A DNA stretch of 64,000 nt, taken from Symsagittifera roscoffensis. Taxonomy: Eukaryota > Xenacoelomorpha > Acoela > Convolutidae. Every line of letters begins with the position of its first letter. Position 1 is the stretch's first letter. The position numbers were made by a program, and so were the translations under genes. This document shows positions 20,375 to 30,045 of the stretch, in pieces. The notes under the pieces were generated by a model. That model saw only the letters and a program-made list of their open reading frames with translations, was not told the origin of the DNA and did no database searches. The stretch is from NCBI RefSeq assembly GCF_963678635.1, contig NC_087062.1, forward strand, positions 98,883,705 through 98,947,704, given 5' to 3'.

Positions 20375-21294
20375 TGTGACATTCGACCAGAATGGCCAAA
20401 ATTCAGTCTCTGCAGAATTCAGGATTTTAGCAGTGAACCTTCCGGATTGGCGATTTAGAACGGATAAGGACGTTATTTGAATGATTGGCCAAACGGTGAA
20501 GGCTAGAAGATTCTGGAATTCTAAATTTTAAATTTTCGAAGTGATGACGTAACATTTCTGAGAAATGTTAAAACGGCCATTTTGGCTAAAATAGCAGAAA
20601 GAAACAGAACAACTTTATCTGCGATTACGAACAGTACGAAAATCGAGACTAAAAAACAACAACGAACTACCGAACAGCAGAGGACGTTCCAAGTTGCAAC
20701 TATTGTGCTGCTACAATAGTTGCAAGGCCGTTGCGAACAACGGTGAAGGGTAAAGACCAGCCCTCCGAGTTAGCGTGAACCTGAGGTTAAGGAGCTTGAT
20801 TCGCCGGATTCAAGAATCCGGAAGGGTCTCGGGACGGGAACTTTTATGAACTTGTATTGAATTTTAGCATCCTGTCATGTCCTGACTTGAATTTAACTGA
20901 TATTTTGATTAGTTTTGACAAGGATGAGGTGCTAGGAGTTGGGGGAAAGGGTTGATCCATCTTCGATGGAGATGATGATTTTTATCTACTGAACAAAACC
21001 AATAGTAATATAATAAGTAGTAGCCCTGTTTTTAGGAGTGACCTCGTGGTCTGGGGATACAGAGACCCAGCCATGAGCTCACTAACTTTGCATGTAATTC
21101 AGTTAATTTGAGCGTTCTGGTCGAAGCCGGAGAACAGTAGCGTTTTTGTCAGCCTGATGTAAGAAAGACCACCGAAAAGTACTGGCTTGGTAGAGACGGT
21201 GAAAAACATGCAAAGCTCTGTTTAGACGCTAGCCAGTCGTCTTAAGACTTAGTTTTGTTATCCGTCGATATGTATCTTCCGGGCGAATGTTACA
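20375..21294 (+). repeat. 5' LTR (920 bp)
   Basis: Begins TGTGACATTCG and ends CGAATGTTACA, a short imperfect inverted repeat with the canonical TG...CA termini. It holds perfect hairpins: an 11-bp stem at 20696-20723 (GCAACTATTGT and its complement), CCGGATTC-AA-GAATCCGG near 20803-20820, and AACATTTC-TGA-GAAATGTT near 20548. Promoter elements for the genomic RNA should lie here, but I cannot place them confidently. Confidence 0.95.
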
Positions 21295-21306
21295 TGTATG
21301 TTTTTA

Positions 21307-21321
21307 TGGCGCTCCTGGGTG
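21307..21321 (+). promoter_or_regulatory. Candidate tRNA primer-binding site
   Basis: Twelve bases after the 5' LTR lies TGGCGCTCCTGGGTG. It starts with TGG, the complement of a tRNA 3' CCA, which is where minus-strand DNA synthesis would be primed. I could not assign the tRNA. Confidence 0.4.
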
Positions 21322-21835
21322 TTATTCTTTTTTAACATCATGACCGGCAGAACCGTTAACGAGCACTCCGCGCCGAGCGGATGCTCACATTAACGCCCTT
21401 AATAGGCCTAAACCGCCGGGGCGGAAGGGTAGTTCGGAACGCGGAGGCCTTCCGAATTGCCGTGAATAGTTTTTTAACCTAGTTAAGACCGAAAATTCAC
21501 GAACCAGGAAGGGTGGGGGGATCGGCCGTCCCCTCGTCCCCTGAGTGGTTGGTGACCAAAAACACTTAAAGATATAAGTAAAACCAAACAAAAAGTAGTA
21601 TAGTACCCAAGAAAAACAAAAAACATAAAAAATAACCGAAAAAACCAAAAACAGTAAAAAAAAGTAAAAAATCAGTAGAAATCATCCCCCCAGACAAGAT
21701 GTGATTCAACCCCCCCGTTTGTTGTTGATAGATATATTGTTGTTACAGGCATTTATATCAGTCAGGATCGTTACGATCAATTTTGAGGCCCGTTTGTGAG
21801 GCTTGTACTGTAGGGTTATTTGAGCATTTAAGCAC

Positions 21836-21906
21836 GGAGGGGTCTAGGAAAGGACCCTATACCCTTCAATCCGGAGGGGTCTAGGAAAGGACACTATACC
21901 CTTCCC
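21836..21906 (+). repeat. Short tandem repeat in leader (2 units)
   Basis: Two units of about 36 bp share GGAGGGGTCTAGGAAAGGAC and CTATACCCTTC. A third partial start (CCGGAGGGGTATTAT) follows at about 21946. Such repeats in a leader may be packaging or translation signals. Confidence 0.7.
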
Positions 21907-22737
21907 AGTTAATTCAAACAAGCATAATAGCAACGCAGAACGTATCCGGAGGGGTATTATTTTATTAAGGACTTAGGTAAACGAAAGAAAGACTAAAAAG
22001 CGAGAGGTATTAGGTTATTAATACACAGGCTAGGTATCAGTGACTGCACTGGTAACTTGCCTTTCAAAAAGAACCAGACTAATACAAAACAGGTCCGAAC
22101 TCGGATATTCGCGACACTAAGTCTAAATTAAAAAGAGCGTGACTCATTGGTGTGGATTGAAACATAATACGTTTTTGGGAAAAGTGACTGCCCTGAGGAT
22201 TTTGGTAGGTCTAGCTCGGGCAGTCCGAAGGCAGATAGGTAACACAGTACTCGGTGGGTGCAATAGACGCCCACTTGAGAAAATTACTGCCTTCAAAGTT
22301 TTGTCTGTTTGGTGCAGCACCAAGCAGGGAAAGCTTTTTCTTTAAAAGACAGGTTCGACTATTGTACTGCGACCAACTAAGAGTACAAGACACATACGTT
22401 TTTTTTTATATATACATTCATATTGTGTCAATATATATATTTTTTTGTTTTTGATTTTAAATCAACCTAAACTGTGCTTGATTGGGTGGTGACTACACTA
22501 TCTTTTAAATTGACTGATAACATCATATTGTGCTAGTTTCCAGATCTTTGGACCGATAATCGGCTAGTGTGAATAAATTTTATACAAACTGTACTCTGAC
22601 AACATACAGGGATTCGTGGTCACTATTTAATAGAATCTGGTGAAATTTATTGTGTTGTGTCATTATTATTGTTAATAAAACTATAAGGTCTCTAGCAATT
22701 GAGTCAAGAGTAGGCATAGGAAAGTGACAAATAAAGA

Positions 22738-25700
22738 ATGAGTTTAGACAAGTCAAGGATACCAAAACGAGGTAATAGCTCTAGGAAATTCATACCTGAA
22801 AAGCAAAGAAAAACGATGACCGATCCTTTTGTGGATTGGATCAAGCGAACCCGGTCCGATAAAGAGGGGACGGTTTCAGGCAGAATGGTTGAAACGAGAA
22901 GTCAAAATACCTCAGAAGAGCGAAGAGAACTGTTAGAAGTGGAGGTCAATACGGACCATACCATGAACGACAACCAGGGAGTAAATGGACTGGAAGGGAG
23001 AGGCAGAAGGCTGGCGAGTGAATCTACTCCGGTAGAACAAGGCCATGATTTTGCCACTTCCACCGGGACATTGGATCGCGAGGAGATGTCGGAACTGTCC
23101 GACATCTCAACTGAAGTAACGGCGACTAGAAGATCTCCGACAGACAACACTATGATGGCAGGCGGAACGGGGAAACAAACAACGTCATCATCATTCTCAG
23201 AAAGAATGAAGAACACCTTCGGAAACATCTTTCCATTCAGCATGGGAGGAGGAGCAGGAAATGACGGTGAATCCCAGGAGGAAGAGGATGAAGAGGAGCA
23301 AGGGGACTTTGGATCTCAGGTCAGCCTCAACAGTTCGATCCAGGAGAGTGAGGCACATGTCGGAAGAGAGACTGGAACCATGGATAAATTTGGTGTAGTG
23401 ACACTGATAAGCAAAGAGGCAAACACACCGGGCCAGTCGAAGGACTTCGCGATTAGGACAAGTTCGGAGCCACAACCTGAAGAGAGTAGAACCAGAGGGC
23501 TTGGCAACGCGTTAGCGGATCCTGAAATAGATAATGAAAAGACGTCAAGACAGAGAGTCAAGGCCCGGATCTCGACCAGCACGAAGCTACCTGGGACCGA
23601 CAGAGTTACACCACCACTAGTGACGCCACTCATGGATAACGGGGCAGCACTAGAGGAAGCCTTAAACAACATAGTGGGCAGTTTAGGAGAACAAAATGAA
23701 CAGATGTCGATAAGGATGAGTGAACTGGAAAGAGCAGTTCACATTGAAAGAGAAAGTCTGCGGGAAGAAATAAACCGCAACAGACAAGAAGTTGGCAGAA
23801 GCGAAAAACGCTTGAAAGAAAGAACGGACGAACATATGACGAGGAACTTGTCGCGAATGACAAGAGAGGCGGAACAGAGGGAGTTACGCTTAAGAGCCGA
23901 CATGGAGAAGTTAAGAATTCAGCAAGAGCAGTCTCTTGGGTCTCTTGACACAAAGATAGACGCGATGATGGAGAGGCGAACGCAGGCTATCATGGATAGG
24001 TTGGACGGGCTACTAAGCAGCAAGAGTGGACCAAAAGAAGGAGAGCCGAACTCGGGAGGTCCCAGCAGGGAACCGAGGGTGAACTTCAATGAACATCAAA
24101 GGAGGAAGACAAATGGATCCACTAGAGGCAGGGGCAGTTCATCAGGCTATGCCACAAGGGGTAATACAGCATGGGGCCCGAACAGTAGAGCAAGTTCAAC
24201 GGGGAACAGACAAACCTCGAACGAACGACCAACGCAAAGCACACATGCGACCGGGAGAAGCGATTCTGGCAACATGGGGCATACAAGCCCGAGGAGGAGT
24301 CACATGGGCCAAGCGGGAAACGCTCATGGTGATTCGGATTGCAGGGATGCACCGCACACAGAGCCTTCGACAAGGTGTGAGGACACTCAGGCGGGACACT
24401 CAAGGGATGCTACGGCAATGGCCACAGCATTTGAACCCCTGAACAGGTCTTTGGAGACATTCCTGACGCGGTTATCTAGAACCAATGAACGCAGTGAAAA
24501 GTCCAGAAGAGTCTTTAAGAAGCCAAGATGCTACAAGGACGAATCTGATGGCTGTATTGATACCTGGATAGAGGTAATGAAGCTGCATTTCGAGGAAGAG
24601 GACTTGTCGGAGAGACAGGAATGCAGCGCGCTCACCAGCAACTTAGAAGGGACAGCCCTGAACTGTGTCATGGCTAAGAAACAGTATCAACGTGACACTG
24701 CTGAGAAAATCTTCGAAATCTTGTTAAACCGTTTCGGATCAGGGGTGCAGGGGCACCAGGCGATGATGCGCTTCGAGAAACGGAGGCAACGAGAAGATGA
24801 AACAATAGACAAGTTTCTCGATGATTTGGAAATGCTGAGAAGACGCAGCCAACCGGATGAGTCAAACCGAAGGATGAACCTGGCCGTAGCCTCAAAATTC
24901 ATCGATGGTGTGAAAAATGATGAACTTCGTACGATGCTAGCAACGCATTACACACCACTATCAACTAATGCGCCAACACCGGAGGAGTTGAGGCTCAAAT
25001 CAAAAGAGTATCTTTTGTTGAAACCTCCTTCGAGATCTGGATATTACAAGAACAATTATGGCAATTTTAACAACGGACCAGCGAACCAAGGGAACAATTG
25101 GTACAAACCGAGGGACGATATGGACAAGAGACGCTCTTGTGCTAATTGTAGTTCAACAGACCATCATGTGTCAGCATGTCCAGCTTACAAACAAGGCATG
25201 AAAGCAATAGGCTTTAGCCTCGAGGACGAAGATGCGTCAGAGTTGGACCATGAGGATTTCATGAGAGGAGTAATTGCGAAATTCGGCCCGAGGTGTTTCT
25301 TTTGCAACTTGGAAGGTCATTTTAAATCAGATTGTCCGCAATTCTGGGATGCAGTGGCAGACATCAAGCATCCAAGGCATGAAGAAGCTTTGTCAGGAGT
25401 GAAAGCAAGCAAGGCTCGACTTTTGAGCGAAGCAGAGGCACGCAGGAAGGACAAACCTCAAGAGCTGGCGGCAAAGAAAATGCAAGCAGTAACAGAAGAG
25501 GCACGTGGACCGGAACCAGCAACTGCGGCCGATGACTTCAAGATCGATTATAAGGCAGCCGCAAAGGATGCTTTAAATAGAGTACAGCAGGAATTGGTGA
25601 CGAAAGAGATCGAACAAAAAGTGAAACTTGAACTGGAAAATGAAAAGCTTCAGGAGCAACTGAATACCTTCGAGGCAACGGAGTTCGAAGAGACGAAAAC

Positions 25701-26187
25701 ACCAAGCAGTTTAGATATGAAACTTAAAGTGATCTCCGGTAAGAGGTTCGGCATGGCGCCGCAGGGAAAGAAGATACAGTCGATAATCTCAGTGGCTGGA
25801 CACCAGGTAATAAGAAATTTGAGTGAACCATCAGAGTTCACTTTAATGCATTTGGACACATATGCAGATTATCTGAGGCAGGTGGAGCCACGCACTGAGT
25901 CGAGAGCTGTGCGAGCACTACTAACGACGGGTGGCCCTCGCATGAAGAAACTTCATGGACGCTACTTGGAGGTCTATGGGCCGTATCAAATAATGCTGAA
26001 CGTGGATGGAATCAGCATCTACACCAGGACTTACATAACAACAGATGATGACCAAATGGGGCAGATCTATTTGGGTGAAGAGGAACTCAAAGTCCGCAGG
26101 ATAGGCCATGACGCCATGATGGAACAAGACGCGGTACATATTGGATATGAAGCAGATGTGACAGCACACCTGCTTGACACCAACTGA
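22738..26187 (+). CDS. gag: Gag polyprotein and start of protease
   Basis: Encodes 1,149 residues up to an in-frame TGA. The N-terminal ~570 residues are charged and low-complexity, with a coiled coil at about 325-420. A capsid-like helical domain spans about 600-770 (CIDTWIEVMKLHFEEEDLS near its start). Two CCHC zinc knuckles follow, the first at Cys801 (C-x2-C-x4-H-x4-C) and the second at Cys853 with the same spacing. The rest is a second charged helical region (about 885-985) leading to the protease N-terminus. Gag forms the virus-like particle and binds genomic RNA. It is roughly twice the usual Ty3/gypsy length. The ATG at 22738 is the first good start after the leader. The same frame continues into protease beyond the stop. 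Confidence 0.9.
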   Translation: MSLDKSRIPKRGNSSRKFIPEKQRKTMTDPFVDWIKRTRSDKEGTVSGRMVETRSQNTSEERRELLEVEVNTDHTMNDNQGVNGLEGRGRRLASESTPVEQGHDFATSTGTLDREEMSELSDISTEVTATRRSPTDNTMMAGGTGKQTTSSSFSERMKNTFGNIFPFSMGGGAGNDGESQEEEDEEEQGDFGSQVSLNSSIQESEAHVGRETGTMDKFGVVTLISKEANTPGQSKDFAIRTSSEPQPEESRTRGLGNALADPEIDNEKTSRQRVKARISTSTKLPGTDRVTPPLVTPLMDNGAALEEALNNIVGSLGEQNEQMSIRMSELERAVHIERESLREEINRNRQEVGRSEKRLKERTDEHMTRNLSRMTREAEQRELRLRADMEKLRIQQEQSLGSLDTKIDAMMERRTQAIMDRLDGLLSSKSGPKEGEPNSGGPSREPRVNFNEHQRRKTNGSTRGRGSSSGYATRGNTAWGPNSRASSTGNRQTSNERPTQSTHATGRSDSGNMGHTSPRRSHMGQAGNAHGDSDCRDAPHTEPSTRCEDTQAGHSRDATAMATAFEPLNRSLETFLTRLSRTNERSEKSRRVFKKPRCYKDESDGCIDTWIEVMKLHFEEEDLSERQECSALTSNLEGTALNCVMAKKQYQRDTAEKIFEILLNRFGSGVQGHQAMMRFEKRRQREDETIDKFLDDLEMLRRRSQPDESNRRMNLAVASKFIDGVKNDELRTMLATHYTPLSTNAPTPEELRLKSKEYLLLKPPSRSGYYKNNYGNFNNGPANQGNNWYKPRDDMDKRRSCANCSSTDHHVSACPAYKQGMKAIGFSLEDEDASELDHEDFMRGVIAKFGPRCFFCNLEGHFKSDCPQFWDAVADIKHPRHEEALSGVKASKARLLSEAEARRKDKPQELAAKKMQAVTEEARGPEPATAADDFKIDYKAAAKDALNRVQQELVTKEIEQKVKLELENEKLQEQLNTFEATEFEETKTPSSLDMKLKVISGKRFGMAPQGKKIQSIISVAGHQVIRNLSEPSEFTLMHLDTYADYLRQVEPRTESRAVRALLTTGGPRMKKLHGRYLEVYGPYQIMLNVDGISIYTRTYITTDDDQMGQIYLGEEELKVRRIGHDAMMEQDAVHIGYEADVTAHLLDTN

Positions 26188-27384
26188 ACAAAAATCGGAG
26201 TCACAGGGCTTCTGGACACAGGCGCGGTGGTGAGTGTGATGCCGATAAAAACCTGGGAGAGAATGGGCTTCACGCGGGAAGATCTGATTCCTACGAATCT
26301 CCGACTAGCCGCTGCAAATCGAGGAGCTATCTACGTAGCCGGAAGAACACCGGTGACGGTCCTTCACATGGGAGGACGGAACCTTTGGATGAGCTTCCTG
26401 GTGGTAGAGAATCTGGACGACGCCGACCAATTCATCTTGGGCAGAGATTTTGTCAGGAATTTTGATGTGATGATTGACTTGAACAACGGTCTAATACGGA
26501 TTAGAAACCCGGACCGAAAGTATGTTAAGAGACCAATTAATAGGATAATAACAGATGAAAATAAGGTACCAGTTTTTTTGGACAGAAAAGTAAAGTTACA
26601 ACCAGGACAAGCTGTAGTAGCAATTTTTAGAATGAGAAATTTAAATTCGTTAAGTGATAGCAAACAGGTTTGCTTAGTACCGAATCCAAATAGTCAGAGT
26701 TCGGTGATTTTAGGCCGGAGCTTCTCGGTAACGCGAAACGGACTGTGTGTCAGTGTGTTGTTGAACACACTGGACACCACGGTTTCAATCCAGCGTGGAA
26801 AGAAGCTTGGTTACGCATTGCCGATGAGGACCGACTATGAAGAGACACAAAACTTGAAGAAATATAGTGTGAAAGACTGTCCTTATCATGCCAATAAAGA
26901 TAAAATTTTAAAGAGGATTGATGAATTAAAATCTATTCGTAAATTGTTTTCAATGAAATCCGAAACGGACGACGGCTTATCAAGCTGCTCGAATTTTCCG
27001 GAACGCCCCTCGTCATATGAACTAGATTCTGACAAACCGGTTTTGCCAGAAATAGAGCATTTAAAAGGAAAAATAGGTGAGGGAGATTTTGAAAAATTGC
27101 GGGACCTCCTAGATCGGAACGCCGAAGTATTTTCAAAACATAAGGCGGACATCGGTTGCTGTAATTTCGTCGAACACGAAATCGAACTAGAAGAGGGCGC
27201 CGTTCCCCATAGGGAAGGCGCAAGGCGAATGACGCCACATAAATCGGAAGCGTGCCGAGCGGAAATAGAAATGTTGCTTGAATACGACATGATAGAACCC
27301 TCGAAATCACCATGGGCTTGCGGAGTAGTAATGGCGAAAAAGAAAGGGGGCAGCTTAGATTTTGTTGCGACTTTCGTTACTTGA
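26188..27384 (+). pseudogene. pol: Protease and RT start, duplicated copy 1 (frameshifted)
   Basis: Directly after the gag TGA and in the same frame, the sequence encodes the retropepsin active site LLDTGA (DTG at 26215-26223) and flap-like GRDFVRN. The linker to RT follows, and then the first RT residues (ACGVVMAKKKGG). Near 27351 a run of Gs is one base shorter than in copy 2 (five against six), which throws the frame off and ends it at 27384. The rest of this RT copy continues in the frame starting at 27312. Because the TGA interrupts the protease itself, expression would need readthrough, or this is damage. Confidence 0.85.
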
Positions 27385-28187
27385 ACGCGGTAACGATTAA
27401 AGATGCGTACCCGATACCGCGAATAGACGAGAGCCTATCCAAACTTGGTGATGCAAAGTTCTTCACCACATTGGACTTGGGTTCTGCCTTCTGGCAGGTT
27501 CCTCTGCGAAAGAAGGACAGGGAGAAAACCGGATTCGCGTGCGAATTGGGGTTGTACCAGTGGAAGAGGATGCCCTTCGGCTTGTGCAATGCAACAGCAA
27601 CCTTTCAAAGGCTGATGGCTCAGGCTTTGACAGGAGTGACCAAAAAGTACGGGAATCTCTTGATGTGCTACGTGGATGACGTAGTCATAGCGACACCAAC
27701 CCTGGAGGATCACATTGATCGACTCGATGAGGTCTTCGGATGTATGAAAAGAGCAGGCTTGAAATGCAAACCATCGAAATGTGAAATCCTTAGGGATTCG
27801 ATCAAGTACCTGGAAAGAATGGTGGACCGGCATGGTGTGAGGCCAGATCCAGAAGCAGTAGAGGCTGTGCTGACATGGAAAGCTCCTAGAACGGACACAC
27901 AGCTCATGAGCTTCCTAGGGTTTGCCAATTACTACCGAGAATTCATAAAAGGATACGCGGACAAGGTGTACCCGATGCAGAAGCTGATGCGCAACAAAGG
28001 GAAAAAGTTCGAATGGAACGATGAGGCACAAGTTGCTTTCGAGAACATAAAGCGGGAACTGTGCGAAGCGCCTGTGCTGGGCATGCCTACAGAAAAGGGC
28101 ATGTATGTTCTTGACACAGACGCATCGGTGGTGGCCATCTCAGGAATATTGCATCAAGAGCAAGAATGGAACGGAAGAACAGTCCTC
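26331..28187 (+). repeat. Pol tandem duplication, unit 1 (1857 bp)
   Basis: From CTACGTAGCC at 26331 to 28187 this unit is repeated almost base for base at 28188-30045. I noticed three differences: one G missing near 27351, G to A giving Glu for Gly near 27810, and one silent change near 28071. The junction shows at most one or two bases of microhomology. Confidence 0.92.
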
Positions 28188-28322
28188 CTACGTAGCCGGA
28201 AGAACACCGGTGACGGTCCTTCACATGGGAGGACGGAACCTTTGGATGAGCTTCCTGGTGGTAGAGAATCTGGACGACGCCGACCAATTCATCTTGGGCA
28301 GAGATTTTGTCAGGAATTTTGA
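27312..28322 (+). pseudogene. pol: Reverse transcriptase copy 1, remainder
   Basis: After the frameshift the RT continues with RFCCDFRYLNAVTIKDAYPIP, LDLGSAFWQVPL, GLCNATATFQRLM and the catalytic YVDD (27669-27680). The thumb/connection and the first ~30 residues of RNase H follow (YVLDTDASVVAISG). At 28188 it is abruptly joined, out of frame, to the start of the second copy. It also has Glu instead of Gly in the YLG motif (YLERMVD). The copy cannot yield a full RT-RNase H. Confidence 0.85.
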
Positions 28323-30045
28323 TGTGATGATTGACTTGAACAACGGTCTAATACGGATTAGAAACCCGGACCGAAAGTATGTTAAGAGACCAATTAATAG
28401 GATAATAACAGATGAAAATAAGGTACCAGTTTTTTTGGACAGAAAAGTAAAGTTACAACCAGGACAAGCTGTAGTAGCAATTTTTAGAATGAGAAATTTA
28501 AATTCGTTAAGTGATAGCAAACAGGTTTGCTTAGTACCGAATCCAAATAGTCAGAGTTCGGTGATTTTAGGCCGGAGCTTCTCGGTAACGCGAAACGGAC
28601 TGTGTGTCAGTGTGTTGTTGAACACACTGGACACCACGGTTTCAATCCAGCGTGGAAAGAAGCTTGGTTACGCATTGCCGATGAGGACCGACTATGAAGA
28701 GACACAAAACTTGAAGAAATATAGTGTGAAAGACTGTCCTTATCATGCCAATAAAGATAAAATTTTAAAGAGGATTGATGAATTAAAATCTATTCGTAAA
28801 TTGTTTTCAATGAAATCCGAAACGGACGACGGCTTATCAAGCTGCTCGAATTTTCCGGAACGCCCCTCGTCATATGAACTAGATTCTGACAAACCGGTTT
28901 TGCCAGAAATAGAGCATTTAAAAGGAAAAATAGGTGAGGGAGATTTTGAAAAATTGCGGGACCTCCTAGATCGGAACGCCGAAGTATTTTCAAAACATAA
29001 GGCGGACATCGGTTGCTGTAATTTCGTCGAACACGAAATCGAACTAGAAGAGGGCGCCGTTCCCCATAGGGAAGGCGCAAGGCGAATGACGCCACATAAA
29101 TCGGAAGCGTGCCGAGCGGAAATAGAAATGTTGCTTGAATACGACATGATAGAACCCTCGAAATCACCATGGGCTTGCGGAGTAGTAATGGCGAAAAAGA
29201 AAGGGGGGCAGCTTAGATTTTGTTGCGACTTTCGTTACTTGAACGCGGTAACGATTAAAGATGCGTACCCGATACCGCGAATAGACGAGAGCCTATCCAA
29301 ACTTGGTGATGCAAAGTTCTTCACCACATTGGACTTGGGTTCTGCCTTCTGGCAGGTTCCTCTGCGAAAGAAGGACAGGGAGAAAACCGGATTCGCGTGC
29401 GAATTGGGGTTGTACCAGTGGAAGAGGATGCCCTTCGGCTTGTGCAATGCAACAGCAACCTTTCAAAGGCTGATGGCTCAGGCTTTGACAGGAGTGACCA
29501 AAAAGTACGGGAATCTCTTGATGTGCTACGTGGATGACGTAGTCATAGCGACACCAACCCTGGAGGATCACATTGATCGACTCGATGAGGTCTTCGGATG
29601 TATGAAAAGAGCAGGCTTGAAATGCAAACCATCGAAATGTGAAATCCTTAGGGATTCGATCAAGTACCTGGGAAGAATGGTGGACCGGCATGGTGTGAGG
29701 CCAGATCCAGAAGCAGTAGAGGCTGTGCTGACATGGAAAGCTCCTAGAACGGACACACAGCTCATGAGCTTCCTAGGGTTTGCCAATTACTACCGAGAAT
29801 TCATAAAAGGATACGCGGACAAGGTGTACCCGATGCAGAAGCTGATGCGCAACAAAGGGAAAAAGTTCGAATGGAACGATGAGGCACAAGTTGCTTTCGA
29901 GAACATAAAGCGGGAACTGTGCGAAGCGCCAGTGCTGGGCATGCCTACAGAAAAGGGCATGTATGTTCTTGACACAGACGCATCGGTGGTGGCCATCTCA
30001 GGAATATTGCATCAAGAGCAAGAATGGAACGGAAGAACAGTCCTC
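28188..30045 (+). repeat. Pol tandem duplication, unit 2 (1858 bp)
   Basis: The intact copy of the duplicated protease-RT-RNase H segment. It runs without a break into the complete RNase H and integrase, so this side is the ancestral right junction. A unit of 1858 bases is not a multiple of three, so the duplication disrupts the frame by itself. Confidence 0.92.

Larger units (their letters stand above)
21295..22737 (+). other. Giant element 5' leader
   Basis: About 1.4 kb of noncoding leader between the 5' LTR and gag. It contains the candidate primer-binding site, C runs near 21690-21715, and a tandem repeat of about 36 bp near 21836-21906. The short open frames show no motif. It probably carries the packaging signal. 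Confidence 0.6.

Noticed and set aside
20375-20380. A 4-bp target-site duplication next to the LTRs
   Set aside because: The left flank ends CTTC and the right LTR is followed by CTGT, so no match exists. The real flank repeat is 607 bp.
28105-28187. Start codon at 28105 as the true Pol start
   Set aside because: The first ~28 codons are an out-of-frame reading of the RNase H of the first duplicated unit. The frame becomes meaningful only at the duplication junction.
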